Origin: Streptomyces ficellus
Lineage (GTDB): Bacteria > Actinomycetota > Actinomycetes > Streptomycetales > Streptomycetaceae
DNA: 64,000 nucleotides
Direction of reading: 5' to 3'
Assembly: GCF_030406405.1 (NCBI RefSeq)
Contig: NZ_JAUEPL010000009.1
Span: 1 to 64,000 of the forward strand
Position numbers and translations under genes: made by a program. The notes under the pieces are model-generated. The model was not told the origin of the DNA, did no database searches, and saw only the letters and a program-made list of their open reading frames with translations. Below are positions 1-9,864 of the stretch, in pieces (the first letter of the stretch is position 1; every line of letters starts with the position of its first letter).

Positions 1-316
1 GGATGTGAAGCGGCTCCGGGAACAGGCGACCGAGCTGCACGACCGGCATGGGATCGAGGCCGAGGTGCTGGCGGCCGACCTGGCCGAGGAGGACGGCATC
101 GCGGCCCTGGAGGCGCGGCTGTCCGACGGAGGCCGCGGTGCGGGCCGTGCGGTGGCGGGGCAGCGGCGTAGCCTTTCCTGGGCTCGCCGAGCGATCGAGC
201 AGCTGAGCGAGCTGAGCTGTAGCGGAGGGCAGGGGTCGCCTGGCCGCATCGCGATATGCGGCTGCGCCGCGTGGCGAAGGCGGCATCTGCCTGAAGCGGT
301 AGCGGAGCAGAAGTGA
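1..316 (+). pseudogene. Short-chain dehydrogenase fragment (remnant, 5' end outside window)
   Basis: The frame is open from the left edge. Its first 40 or so residues (KRLREQATELHDRHG, then EAEVLAADLAEEDG) match the second helix and third strand of the Rossmann fold of short-chain dehydrogenases of the acidic ADL type. After about position 130 the expected NNAG strand is missing and the frame runs into Arg-, Ser- and Cys-rich residues unlike any SDR. Positions 160-340 also have weaker third-position GC than the rest of the window, and a perfect 7-bp stem at 243-249/256-262. I read this as a truncated SDR with unrelated DNA attached. Whether the upstream half is intact cannot be seen. Confidence 0.5.
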
Positions 317-373
317 AGCGGAACGCGATCGCAAGGACTGTGAGCCCCGGCTCTGAGAGGGAACTACGCACGC

Positions 374-1267
374 ATGGGTTTTGAACCGCCGCAACGACTG
401 GTGCGGGCGCTCGGCGAGACATACGGGGACGCGGCCGCGGGCGACTGGCTCGCCCGGCTTCCGGAGCTCGCCCAGGAGGCGGTCGGCCTGCGGGCGCTGG
501 CGGTCGAACGGGTGGTGGTGCCGGGCGGCCGGAGCAGCCTCGTCGTCCTCGTACGGCTGCCGGACGGCGCCCCCGCCGCCCTGAAGGTCGCGCCGCCCTT
601 CGCCGCGCCGGACCTGGAGCGGGCCGCGCTCGCGCACTGGGACGGCTGGGGCGCGGTGCGGCTGCTGGACACCGCGGGGCCCGACCTGCTGCTGGAGCGG
701 CTCCACCCGGAGGTGAGCCTGCGGTCCCTGCCGGAGGCCAAGGCGCTGCTGGAGGCGGCGGGCACGGTACGGCGGCTGTGGGTGGAACCGCCCGCCGGCC
801 ACGGCTTCGAGTCGGTCGCCACGCGGACCGCGCGGCAGGCCGAGGCGATGCGGGCGGTGAAGGACGCGGAGACGGCCGAGCTGGTGTCGGCCGCACTCGA
901 CGCGCGCGAGGCGCTCGTGGCGGACGCCCCCGAGGAACTGCTGCTGCACGGCAACTTCCGGCAGGGCAAGGTCCTGGCCGGCGACCGCACGCCCTGGCTG
1001 GCGGTGGGCCCCGACCCGCTGGTCGGCGAACGCGCGTACGACCTGGCCCGGCTGGTCCGTGACCGGGTCGAGGACCTGGTGGCCGCGGCGACGGGCGCGG
1101 CGGCCGGGCGCCGGCGGGTGAACAAACTGGCCGACTCGCTCGACGTGGACCGTGAGCGGCTGCGCGGCTGGACGCTGTTCCGCGCGGTGGAGTCCGGGAC
1201 GCGGGCGCTGGCCGCGGGGCGGCGGCAGGACGGCGAGCTGCTGCTGGAGTTCGCGGGCTGGCTGTAG
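374..1267 (+). CDS. Aminoglycoside/hydroxyurea phosphotransferase-like protein, probably catalytically dead
   Basis: 297 aa with the fold order of the APH(6)/hydroxyurea kinase family (PF04655-like): a nucleotide-side lysine in AALKV (about residue 71), a LLLERL hinge near 106, then the catalytic-loop region at 191-215. Active members read LHGDLHxGNVL followed by WLAIDPKP. Here the loop reads LHGNFRQGKVL and then WLAVGPDP. The catalytic Asp is therefore Asn194, the metal-binding Asn is Lys199 and the second metal Asp is Gly212. Loss of all three argues against kinase activity. Flanking residues (PLVGERAYDLARLVRDR) are well kept, so the protein still appears to be under selection. It could be a binding or regulatory pseudokinase. 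It stands alone upstream of the slipin. Confidence 0.75.
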   Translation: MGFEPPQRLVRALGETYGDAAAGDWLARLPELAQEAVGLRALAVERVVVPGGRSSLVVLVRLPDGAPAALKVAPPFAAPDLERAALAHWDGWGAVRLLDTAGPDLLLERLHPEVSLRSLPEAKALLEAAGTVRRLWVEPPAGHGFESVATRTARQAEAMRAVKDAETAELVSAALDAREALVADAPEELLLHGNFRQGKVLAGDRTPWLAVGPDPLVGERAYDLARLVRDRVEDLVAAATGAAAGRRRVNKLADSLDVDRERLRGWTLFRAVESGTRALAAGRRQDGELLLEFAGWL

Positions 1268-1367
1268 GGCGTGTCCGGCGCGCCCAGAACCTCCCCAGAT
1301 GGCCCAGCGAGTGGGATATTGGGCATAACCCACCCGTAACACCCGGCTTCGACGGCAGGGGGTTGTC

Positions 1368-2354
1368 ATGGTCGAGGAACTGGTCACAGCCGCCGCGGCG
1401 ACTGGGTCCGCAGGGGCGGTCTACCTGGCGGCCGCCGCACGGATCATCAAGCAGTACGAGCGGGGTGTGGTCCTGCGGTTCGGGCGGCTCCGCAGCGGCA
1501 TCCGGTCGCCCGGGTTCACCTTGGTGATCCCGTTCGTGGACCGGCTGCACAAGGTCAGCATGCAGATCGTGACCCTGCCGGTGCCCGCGCAGGAGGGCAT
1601 CACCCGTGACAACGTCACGGTCCGGGTGGACGCGGTCGTGTACTTCAAGGTCGTGGACCCGGCGGCGGCGATCATCCGGGTCGAGGACTACCGCTTCGCG
1701 GTCTCCCAGATCGCCCAGACGTCCCTGCGCTCGATCATCGGCAAGAGCGACCTGGACGACCTGCTGTCGAACCGGGAGAAGCTCAACCAGGGCCTTGAGC
1801 TGATGATCGACAACCCCGCCGTGGAGTGGGGCGTGACGATCGACCGCGTGGAGATCAAGGACGTGTCGCTGCCCGAGACGATGAAGCGCTCGATGGCCCG
1901 CCAGGCCGAGGCCGACCGCGAGCGGCGGGCCCGGGTCATCAACGCGGACGCGGAGCTCCAGGCGTCGAAGAAGCTGGCGGAGGCCGCGACGGTGATGGGC
2001 CAGAGTCCCGCCGCGCTTCAGCTGCGGCTGCTGCAGACCGTGGTGGCCGTCGCCGCCGAGAAGAACTCCACGCTGGTGCTGCCCTTCCCGGTCGAGCTGC
2101 TGCGCTTCCTGGAGCGGGCCGCGCAGAACCAGCCCGCCGGTCAGCCCGGTGTCCAACCCGCCGTCGCATCGGCCGGCCAGCAACCGGCCCGGCAGGAACC
2201 CGAGCAACCGCCCGTTTCCCGTCCGGCCCTGCATGTGCACGATCCGCACCTGCACGACACCTACAGCCACGAGCCACCGCACGCGCAGTCACGCGAACCG
2301 GCGCCGCCACCCCATGTGCGGGACGACGACACCGGTACGGCGGGCTGTATCTGA
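1368..2354 (+). CDS. Slipin (SPFH/band 7, stomatin-like membrane protein)
   Basis: 328 aa. An N-terminal hydrophobic segment (about residues 5-25) anchors the protein. The SPFH/band 7 core follows (about 28-200, with YERGVVLRFGRL, PGFTLVIPFVD and the slipin signature VSLPETMKRSMARQAEADRERRARVI), then a helical oligomerisation region to about 250. Slipins form membrane-microdomain scaffolds and often act with NfeD proteases; no nfeD is adjacent. The last 80 residues are unusual: a Gln/Pro-rich linker, then a His-rich tail with HVHDPHLHD and several later His residues, possibly metal-binding. ATG follows a purine-rich AGGGGG. It converges on proS across a 15-bp tandem repeat array. Confidence 0.9.
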   Translation: MVEELVTAAAATGSAGAVYLAAAARIIKQYERGVVLRFGRLRSGIRSPGFTLVIPFVDRLHKVSMQIVTLPVPAQEGITRDNVTVRVDAVVYFKVVDPAAAIIRVEDYRFAVSQIAQTSLRSIIGKSDLDDLLSNREKLNQGLELMIDNPAVEWGVTIDRVEIKDVSLPETMKRSMARQAEADRERRARVINADAELQASKKLAEAATVMGQSPAALQLRLLQTVVAVAAEKNSTLVLPFPVELLRFLERAAQNQPAGQPGVQPAVASAGQQPARQEPEQPPVSRPALHVHDPHLHDTYSHEPPHAQSREPAPPPHVRDDDTGTAGCI

Positions 2355-2355
2355 C

Positions 2356-2474
2356 CCCGCTGGGCAGGGCCGCGCTAGGCGGGACCGAGCTGTGCGGGAC
2401 CGCGCTGGGCGGGACCGCGCTGGGCAGGACCGAGCTGTGCGGGACCGCGCTGGGCAGGACCGCCCGTGCGGGAC
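2356..2474. repeat. 15-bp tandem repeat array between slipin and proS
   Basis: Seven 15-bp units and one 14-bp unit run head to tail from two bases after the slipin stop to five bases before the proS stop. Unit types alternate: CGCGCTGGGCGGGAC, CGCGCTGGGCAGGAC and CGAGCTGTGCGGGAC, the last occurring twice at a 45-bp spacing, so a 45-bp higher-order unit was also duplicated. The array fills the whole space between two convergent genes, where a terminator would normally lie. Confidence 0.9.
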
Positions 2475-2479
2475 CGCGG

Positions 2480-4174
2480 CTACGCGGAGAGGCGGGCGAT
2501 CGCCTCCTCGACGGTCAGCTCCTCGCGCTCGCCCGTGCGGCGGTCCTTCAGCTCGACCACGCCCTCGCCCGAGCGGCGCCCCGCGACGAGGATCTTCGGT
2601 ACGCCGATGAGTTCGGCGTCCGTGAACTTCACCCCCGGCGACACCCCGGCCCGGTCGTCGACCAGCACCCGCAGGCCCGCCTCGCCGAGCTTGCCGGCGA
2701 CATCGAGCGCGAGCTCGGTCTGCAGCGCCTTGCCGGCCGCGACGACGTGGACGTCGGCCGGGGCGACCTCGCGCGGCCAGCACAGGCCCTGCTCGTCGGC
2801 GTGCTGCTCGGCCAGGGCCGCGACCGCGCGCGAGACGCCGATGCCGTACGAGCCCATGGTGACGCGGACGGGCTTGCCGTTCTGGCCCAGCACGTCGAGC
2901 TGGAAGGCGTCGGCGTACTTGCGGCCGAGCTGGAAGATGTGGCCGATCTCGATGGCGCGGTCCAGCTTCAGGCCGGCGGAGCACGTGGGGCACGGGTCGC
3001 CGTCCTCCACCACGACGACGTCCAGGTACTCGTCGACCTCGAAGTCGCGGCCCGCGACGACGTTCTTCGCGTGCGTGTCGGGCTTGTTGGCGCCGGTGAT
3101 CCAGGCGGTGCCGGGGGCGATGCGCGGGTCGGCGATGTAGCGGACCTTGTCCAGGCCCTGCGGGCCGACATAGCCGCGGACGAGGTCCGGACGGCCGGTG
3201 AAGTCGTCCGCGGTGACGACCTCGACGGTGGCCGGGGCCAGGTGGTCCTCCAGCTTGCCGAGGTCGACCTCACGGTCACCGGGCACGCCCACGGCGACGA
3301 TTTCGCCGTCCACCTTGACCAGCAGGTTCTTCAGCGTCGCGGAGGCCGGGACGCCCAGGTGCGCGGCGAGCGTCTCGATGGTGGGGGTGTCGGGGGTGTC
3401 CAGCTCCTCCAGCGGTCCGTGCGCGGAGGCGTCGGCCTCGGACAGCGGGTAGGTCACGGCCTCGGTGTTGGCCGCGTAGTCGCAGGAGGTGCAGTACACG
3501 AAGGTGTCCTCGCCCGCCGCCGCCGGGGCGAGGAACTCCTCCGACGCGGAGCCGCCCATGGCGCCCGAGACGGCGGAGACGATCTTGTGCTCCAGGCCGA
3601 GGCGCTGGAAGATCTTGATGTACGCCTCGCGGTGCAGCGCGTACGACTCGGCCAGGCCCTCGTCCGTGGTGTCGAAGGAGTACGAGTCCTTCATCTGGAA
3701 CTCGCGGCCGCGCAGGATGCCGGAGCGGGGGCGGGCCTCGTCGCGGTACTTGCTCTGGATCTGGTAGAGGATCACCGGCAGGTCCTTGTAGGACGTGCAC
3801 TGGTCCTTGACCAGCTGGGTGAAGATCTCCTCGTGCGTGGGGCCGAGGAGGTAGTCGCCGCCCTTGCGGTCCTTGAGGCGGAACAGCTCGGCGCCGTACT
3901 CCTCCCAGCGGCCCGTCGCCTCGTAGGGCTCCTTGGGCAGCAGCGCCGGCAGCAGGACCTCCTGCGCGCCGATCGCGTCCATCTCCTCGCGCACGACGCG
4001 GGACACGTTCTCCAGGACCTTCATGCCCAGCGGCAGCCACGACCAGATGCCGGCGGCGTTGCGGCGGACGTAACCGGCGCGGACGAGCAACTTGTGGCTG
4101 AGCGTCTCCGCGTCCGCCGGGTCGTCGCGCAGTGTCTTGACCATCAACCGGGACATGCGCTGGACCTGGGCCAT
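2480..4174 (-). CDS. proS: Prolyl-tRNA synthetase, bacterial type with editing domain
   Basis: 564 aa, the usual length for the bacterial ProRS form. It charges tRNA-Pro with proline in the cytosol. Class II motif 1 lies near residue 70-80, motif 2 contains [21 protein letters not shown] (about 137-155), and motif 3 is [15 protein letters not shown] near the C-terminal third. The inserted YbaK/INS editing domain (about 220-400, with [20 protein letters not shown]) removes mischarged Ala. The C-terminal anticodon-binding domain ends in the [15 protein letters not shown] region. It is the last gene of the minus-strand run containing ispG, rseP and dxr, though separated by GNAT genes. ATG is preceded by GGAGAG. 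Confidence 0.97.
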   Translation of the reverse strand: MAQVQRMSRLMVKTLRDDPADAETLSHKLLVRAGYVRRNAAGIWSWLPLGMKVLENVSRVVREEMDAIGAQEVLLPALLPKEPYEATGRWEEYGAELFRLKDRKGGDYLLGPTHEEIFTQLVKDQCTSYKDLPVILYQIQSKYRDEARPRSGILRGREFQMKDSYSFDTTDEGLAESYALHREAYIKIFQRLGLEHKIVSAVSGAMGGSASEEFLAPAAAGEDTFVYCTSCDYAANTEAVTYPLSEADASAHGPLEELDTPDTPTIETLAAHLGVPASATLKNLLVKVDGEIVAVGVPGDREVDLGKLEDHLAPATVEVVTADDFTGRPDLVRGYVGPQGLDKVRYIADPRIAPGTAWITGANKPDTHAKNVVAGRDFEVDEYLDVVVVEDGDPCPTCSAGLKLDRAIEIGHIFQLGRKYADAFQLDVLGQNGKPVRVTMGSYGIGVSRAVAALAEQHADEQGLCWPREVAPADVHVVAAGKALQTELALDVAGKLGEAGLRVLVDDRAGVSPGVKFTDAELIGVPKILVAGRRSGEGVVELKDRRTGEREELTVEEAIARLSA

Positions 4175-4289
4175 GGGGAACTCTCCTGCGGTGAAAAGTG
4201 TGATGGCAAGGAGGTTAGCTCCGGGGCACGTGCTGGCGGAAATCAGTTCCGCCCGTGGTCCCCCTCACCACCGCCGCAGCGGGGCAACT

Positions 4290-4465
4290 CCCGGCAGACC
4301 CTCACCGCCGCCGCAGCGGCAGCGGCGCGCCCATCACGGCGTACGGCTTCATGGCGCTGGGGCCGCATCCCCCGGGGGACAACCCCCGGACCCCCGGCAG
4401 ACCCTCACCGCCGCCGCAGCGGCAGCGGCGCGCCCATCACGGCGTACGGCTTCATGGCGCTGGGG
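4290..4465. repeat. Two 73-bp copies of the GNAT gene 3' end, plus a third partial copy
   Basis: The 73 bp at 4393-4465 carry the last 20 codons and the stop of the GNAT gene on the minus strand. An identical copy lies 103 bp away at 4290-4362, outside the gene. A further 22-bp stretch (about 4262-4282) matches the end of the unit with one mismatch. The spacer is C/G-rich with CCCCCGGGGG. The outer copies are not part of an intact gene. Confidence 0.9.
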
Positions 4466-4941
4466 AAGTGGACCTGGCGTGCCAGGTCCTGGTAGCCGAG
4501 CGACCGGTAGAGCTTGCGGGCGGGGCTTTCGACGTCGATGGCCGAGAGGATGGAGCGCGGCTGCTCCACGGGGTCGGTGATCCGGGTGATCAGCTCGCGG
4601 CCGATGCCCCGCCCCTGGTACTCGGGGTGGACGTGCAGCTCGGTGATCACGAAGGAGTCGTCGAGCCAGTCGTCGTTGCCGGTGCCCCGCAGGTACGGTT
4701 CGACGACGGTGGACCACCAGTGGGCGCGGTCGTTGGGCATGCCGTACACGAAGCCGACGAGCCGCCCGGCCGGGGTCGTCGCGCCGTAGGCGATGGCGCC
4801 GGGGTTCTGCAGGTGGCGCAGCACGATGTGGCGGCGTACGGCGATCTCGTCCTCGGTCAGCCCGAAGGCGAGGGCCTGTACGGCGAGGGCGGCGTCCACG
4901 CGTTCGGCGAGGTTGACCGGTTGGACCACGACGTCATCCAT
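4405..4941 (-). CDS. GNAT family N-acetyltransferase
   Basis: 178 aa, one acetyltransferase domain. The acetyl-CoA binding motif A is ITELHVHPEYQGRGIGRELI (about residues 98-117), with VESPARKLYRSLGY as the motif B / C-terminal strand region. The substrate is not predictable. It lies 29 bp downstream of the larger GNAT gene on the same strand, so the two are probably co-transcribed. The end of the gene, PSAMKPYAVMGAPLPLRRR, is duplicated outside the gene on its 3' side. Confidence 0.85.
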   Translation of the reverse strand: MDDVVVQPVNLAERVDAALAVQALAFGLTEDEIAVRRHIVLRHLQNPGAIAYGATTPAGRLVGFVYGMPNDRAHWWSTVVEPYLRGTGNDDWLDDSFVITELHVHPEYQGRGIGRELITRITDPVEQPRSILSAIDVESPARKLYRSLGYQDLARQVHFPSAMKPYAVMGAPLPLRRR

Positions 4942-4970
4942 GGCCGAACCCTACAAGCGGGCGCTGTGCC

Positions 4971-5816
4971 TCAGAACAGCACGCTCATGAACGCTCCGAC
5001 CTCGCGGAAGCCGACGCGGCGGTAGGCCGCCCTGGCCGGGGTGTTGTAGTCGTTGACGTACAGCGAGACGGCCGGCGCGACGTCGGCGAGCGCGTAGCGC
5101 AGAACGGCCGCCATGCCGGTCTCGGACAGGCCCCGGCCGCGGAACTCGGGGGCGACCCAGACGCCCTGGATCTGGCAGGCCCGGGAGGTCGCCGCGCCGA
5201 TCTCGGCCTTGAAGACGACCTTGCCGTCCTCGATGCGGGCGAAGGAGCGGCCCGCGCCGACGAGTTCGGCGACGCGCGCCTGGTAGAGCAGGCCGCCGTC
5301 GCCGGCCATGGGCGAGATGCCGACCTCCTCGGTGAACATGGCCACGCACGCCGGCATGATCACGTCCATCTCGTCCTTGCGGACGCGGCGTACCTGAGGG
5401 TCCGGCTCGACGTCCGCGGCCGGCCGGTCGGTGACCATGAGGGGCTGGTGGGCGCGGACGTCGCGGGCGGGGCCCCAGCTGGGTTCCAGGAGCCGCCACA
5501 GCTCGGCGGTCGGTTCGGCGGGGCCGACGATCGAGGAGCAGCGGCGGCCGGCCCTGCGGGCACGGTCGGCGAAGGCCCGAACGGCTTCGGGCGTGGCGCA
5601 GACGGGGACGAGGTTGGCGCCGGAGTAGCACAGCGAGCGCAGCCGCCCGTCCGCGTACCAGCCCCACATCTCGCCGCCGAGGCGCCACGGGTCGAGCCCG
5701 GCGACCTGTACGCGGGAGGTGACGAACGCGTTGGCGACGGGCTCGCTCTCCAGGACGGCGAGCGCGGCGCCGAGGTCGCTGGGTTCGAGGACCCGGGTGG
5801 TGGTCTGCGTCAACAC
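4971..5816 (-). CDS. GNAT acetyltransferase with N-terminal DUF4081-like domain
   Basis: 281 aa from a GTG at 5816 that follows GGTGAGG at suitable spacing; an upstream ATG at 5906 would add 30 residues of low-quality sequence. The first half (residues 1-150, with NAFVTSRV and a Trp-rich GGEMWGWY) is the N-terminal domain common to actinobacterial GNATs of this type. The second half carries the acetyl-CoA motif VWVAPEFRGRGLSETGMAAV, then SLYVNDYNTPARAAYRRVGF. It lies between ispG and the second GNAT. The pairing of these two GNATs with ispG is conserved in Streptomyces, but the substrate is unknown to me. Confidence 0.85.
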   Translation of the reverse strand: MLTQTTTRVLEPSDLGAALAVLESEPVANAFVTSRVQVAGLDPWRLGGEMWGWYADGRLRSLCYSGANLVPVCATPEAVRAFADRARRAGRRCSSIVGPAEPTAELWRLLEPSWGPARDVRAHQPLMVTDRPAADVEPDPQVRRVRKDEMDVIMPACVAMFTEEVGISPMAGDGGLLYQARVAELVGAGRSFARIEDGKVVFKAEIGAATSRACQIQGVWVAPEFRGRGLSETGMAAVLRYALADVAPAVSLYVNDYNTPARAAYRRVGFREVGAFMSVLF

Positions 5817-5895
5817 GAAGGGGGCCTCACCATGCGTTCCATACGGGTCCTGGCACTGTACCTGCCGGTGCCGGGGAAGTGTCAGGGCAGCGGGA

Positions 5896-5923
5896 AGCCC
5901 CGCCACCCGGGGGCGGCGGGGCT
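5896..5923 (-). terminator. Hairpin terminator downstream of ispG
   Basis: A perfect 9-bp stem, AGCCCCGCC paired with GGCGGGGCT, has a 10-nt loop and begins 14 bp past the ispG stop. No U-tract follows, as is common in Streptomyces, so it may act as an attenuator before the GNAT pair. Confidence 0.6.
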
Positions 5924-5936
5924 GGTGGGCCGGGGG

Positions 5937-7091
<1,155 letters not shown>

Positions 7092-7170
7092 CTGCTGTGC
7101 AACCCCAAGGTGTGGATCGAGGTCCCGAGATCGGCGGGCTCCGGCTTCGAGATTACAGCCCCCGCGTGAA

Positions 7171-7199
7171 GCGGCCGGACACCCAGGGGGTCCGGCCGC
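7171..7199 (-). terminator. Hairpin terminator downstream of the site-2 protease gene
   Basis: A perfect 10-bp stem, GCGGCCGGAC paired with GTCCGGCCGC, has a 9-nt loop. It lies about 70 bp past the rseP-like stop and before ispG. Confidence 0.65.
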
Positions 7200-7206
7200 C
7201 GTCGTT

Positions 7207-7265
7207 CACGCGTCCGTACGCGTCCGTACGATCCCTACGCGTCCGTACGATCCGCTCCGTACGTA
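7207..7265. repeat. Short direct repeats of CGTCCGTACG between rseP-like gene and ispG
   Basis: Four copies of a CGTCCGTACG-type decamer occur in about 60 bp, including a 17-bp direct repeat ACGCGTCCGTACGATCC. The block touches the 3' end of the rseP-like gene. Each GTAC core is palindromic. Confidence 0.7.
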
Positions 7266-7268
7266 CGG

Positions 7269-8570
7269 CTAGGAGATCTTCACCGGGTTCACGATGTCCG
7301 CGACCAGCACGAGCAGTGTGAAGCAGATGAAGATTCCCGCCACCACATAGGCGACCGGCATCAGTTTCGCCACGTCGAACGGGCCCGGATCCGGCCGCCG
7401 GAAGACCTTCGCCACATTGCGGCGCACGGACTCCCACAGCGCGCCCGCGATGTGCCCGCCGTCCAGGGGCAGCAGCGGCAGCATGTTGAAGAGGAACAGC
7501 GACAGGTTGAAGGTGGCGAGCACCATCAGGAACGAGGCGACGATGTTCTGAGCCGGGATGTCCAGGTTCATCACCTCGCCGCTGATGCGGGCGGCGCCGA
7601 CGACACCGACCGGGGAGTCGGCCTTGCGCTCACCGTCGCCGAAGGCGGCGTCCCACAGGTCGGGGACCTTGGACGGCAGGGCGATGACGGACTCGACGCC
7701 GTTCTCGATCATGTCGCCCATGCGCTCGACGGACTGGCCGAAGGTGAGCGGCAGGATCTCGGTCTTCGCGGCGAAGCCGAGGTAGCCGGCCGGTACGTAC
7801 TTGTCCGGGACCACCTCGCCGTCGGCGTCCTTCTGGACCACCTCGTTCTTGATGAGCGTGGGGTGGAGGGTCAGCTCCTGGCCGTCGCGTACGACGGTGA
7901 GGGTGGCCGGTCCGATGGTGTCGCGGATGCGCTGCGAGAGGGTGGCCCAGTCGCCGACCTTCTCCCCGTTGAAGGCGACGATCTTGTCGCCCTCCTTCAG
8001 CCCGGCCGCGTGCGCGGGCGAGACGGGGTCGCCCTTGGCGCACTTGTCGCGCTTCTCGCTCTGCTCGATGACGCACTTCTGGACGCCCGCGACCTCGGTG
8101 GTCTGGGTCTGCATGCCGAAGGTCATGCAGACGCCCAGGAAGATCGCGACGGCCAGGATCAGGTTCATGAAGGGGCCCGCGAACATCACGATGACGCGCT
8201 TCCAGGGCTTGCGCGTGTAGAACAGCCGCGTCTCGTCGCCCGGCTGGAGCTCCTCGTACGCCGCCGAGCGCGCGTCCTCGATCATGCCGCGGAACGGCGA
8301 GGTGGACCGGGCCTCGATCCGGCCGTCCTGCCCGGGCGGGAACATCCCGATCATGCGGATGTAGCCGCCCGCGGGGATGGCCTTGATGCCGTACTCGGTC
8401 TCGCCCTTGCGCCGCGACCAGATGGTCGGGCCGAAGCCCACCATGTACTGCGGGACGCGGATGCCGAAGAGCTTGGCCGTGGAGAGGTGGCCGAGCTCGT
8501 GCCAGGCGATGGAGAACAGCAGCCCTACGGCGAACAGCGCGATGCCGAGGATCGTCAACAGAATCGTCAT
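7269..8570 (-). CDS. rseP: Site-2 zinc metalloprotease (RseP/M50 family)
   Basis: 433 aa. This intramembrane protease cuts substrates such as anti-sigma factors within the membrane. The first TM segment carries the zinc motif HELGH at residues 24-28. A PDZ domain lies near residues 180-280 ([23 protein letters not shown]). The third zinc ligand lies in [13 protein letters not shown] near 365, and a last TM segment is at the C-terminus. ATG at 8570 overlaps the dxr stop by 4 nt (ATGA), so the two are translationally coupled. The substrate in this organism is not shown by the sequence. Confidence 0.93.
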   Translation of the reverse strand: MTILLTILGIALFAVGLLFSIAWHELGHLSTAKLFGIRVPQYMVGFGPTIWSRRKGETEYGIKAIPAGGYIRMIGMFPPGQDGRIEARSTSPFRGMIEDARSAAYEELQPGDETRLFYTRKPWKRVIVMFAGPFMNLILAVAIFLGVCMTFGMQTQTTEVAGVQKCVIEQSEKRDKCAKGDPVSPAHAAGLKEGDKIVAFNGEKVGDWATLSQRIRDTIGPATLTVVRDGQELTLHPTLIKNEVVQKDADGEVVPDKYVPAGYLGFAAKTEILPLTFGQSVERMGDMIENGVESVIALPSKVPDLWDAAFGDGERKADSPVGVVGAARISGEVMNLDIPAQNIVASFLMVLATFNLSLFLFNMLPLLPLDGGHIAGALWESVRRNVAKVFRRPDPGPFDVAKLMPVAYVVAGIFICFTLLVLVADIVNPVKIS

Positions 8571-9817
8571 GCGCGAGCCTCCGCGGTCGCCTTCGCTGCC
8601 AGTTCGCGGGCCCGGGCGCGTGCCCAGGTCTCCGCCTCCAGGACGTCCGGCACCGTGAGTGGGGTTCCCCGGCCGGGCGTCCCGTGCTCCGCGACGACCG
8701 CCGTGACCGTGTCCATGATCCCGGTGAACGGCAGCCGCCCGTCGAGGAACGCCTCCACGCACTCCTCGTTGGCGGCATTGAACACCGCCGGGGCCGTTCC
8801 GCCCAGCTCGCCGACGTGCCGGGCGAGGCCGACCGAGGGGAGGGCCTCGGTGTCGAGGGGGAAGAACTCCCAGGTGGACGCCGTGGACCAGTCGAAGGCG
8901 GGGGCCGCGTCCGGTACCCGCTCGGGCCAGCCGATGCCGATGGCGATCGGTCCGCGCATATCGGGCGGGGTGGCCTGGGCGAGCGTCGAGCCGTCCGTGA
9001 ATTCCACCATCGAGTGGACGTACGACTGCGGGTGCACGACGACCTCGATGCGGTCGAAGGGGATGTCGTAGAGCAGGTGCGCCTCGATGACCTCGAGCCC
9101 CTTGTTGACCAGGGTGGCGCTGTTGACGGTGATCACCGGGCCCATGGCCCAGGTCGGGTGCGCGAGGGCGTCCTCGCGGGTGACCTGGGCGAGCTCCTGC
9201 CGTGTACGGCCGCGGAAGGGGCCTCCGGAGGCGGTGACGACCAGCTTGCGGACATCGGCGCGGGTGCCGGCAGCCAGCGCCTGGAAGAGCGCCGCGTGCT
9301 CGGAGTCGACCGGGATGATCTGGCCCGGCTTGGCGAGCGCTTTGACCAGCGGGCCGCCGACGATGAGCGACTCCTTGTTGGCCAGGGCGAGGGTGCGCCC
9401 CGCTTCCAGGGCGGCGAGGGTGGGCGCGAGGCCGATGGAACCGGTGATGCCGTTGAGCACGGTGTGGCATGCGGAGGCCGCGACGTGGGTGGCGGCGTCG
9501 GGCCCGGCGAGGATCTCGGGCAGCGGCTCGGAGCCGTACCGCGCCGTCAGCGCCTCCCGCAGCGCGGGCACCGCGTCCTCGCGCGCCACCGCCACCGTAC
9601 GGACCCGCAGCCGGTGCGCCTGCTCGGCGAGCAGCTCCACCCGGCCGCCGGCGGCGGACAGGGCGGTGACGCGGAAGCGGTCGGGGTTGCGCAGCACCAG
9701 GTCGATGGCCTGGGTGCCGATGGACCCGGTGGAGCCGAGGACGACGATGTCCCGGCGGCCTTCGGATGGATCGAAGGCGATATGCGGGTCTGCGAGGGGG
9801 GCTGGGCTGTCGCTCAT
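8567..9817 (-). CDS. dxr: 1-deoxy-D-xylulose 5-phosphate reductoisomerase
   Basis: 416 aa. It makes 2-C-methyl-D-erythritol 4-phosphate with NADPH, the committed step of the MEP pathway. The NADPH-binding motif is [17 protein letters not shown] (about residues 25-41), followed by ALSAAGG. The substrate and metal site is in [10 protein letters not shown] and DSEHAALFQ, and the flexible loop in [22 protein letters not shown]. The start was set at the ATG giving MSDSPAPL; an ATG nine bases upstream is also possible. It is coupled to rseP by a 4-nt overlap and lies 47 bp from the EPSP synthase gene. Confidence 0.97.
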   Translation of the reverse strand: MSDSPAPLADPHIAFDPSEGRRDIVVLGSTGSIGTQAIDLVLRNPDRFRVTALSAAGGRVELLAEQAHRLRVRTVAVAREDAVPALREALTARYGSEPLPEILAGPDAATHVAASACHTVLNGITGSIGLAPTLAALEAGRTLALANKESLIVGGPLVKALAKPGQIIPVDSEHAALFQALAAGTRADVRKLVVTASGGPFRGRTRQELAQVTREDALAHPTWAMGPVITVNSATLVNKGLEVIEAHLLYDIPFDRIEVVVHPQSYVHSMVEFTDGSTLAQATPPDMRGPIAIGIGWPERVPDAAPAFDWSTASTWEFFPLDTEALPSVGLARHVGELGGTAPAVFNAANEECVEAFLDGRLPFTGIMDTVTAVVAEHGTPGRGTPLTVPDVLEAETWARARARELAAKATAEARA

Positions 9818-9864
9818 ACCCCCCATTCTTGCCGCATCCGCGGTGTGCCCGGACCCGGCGTCCC

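Noticed and set aside
1826..4495. 889-residue open frame on the plus strand over slipin 3' end, repeats and proS
   Set aside because: It lies mostly antisense to proS, which has full family motifs; long antisense frames are normal in GC-rich DNA with few stop codons.
7269..9470. 733-residue form of the site-2 protease
   Set aside because: The extra 300 N-terminal residues read through dxr in another frame and are low complexity; the start with ATGA coupling at 8570 gives the normal family length.
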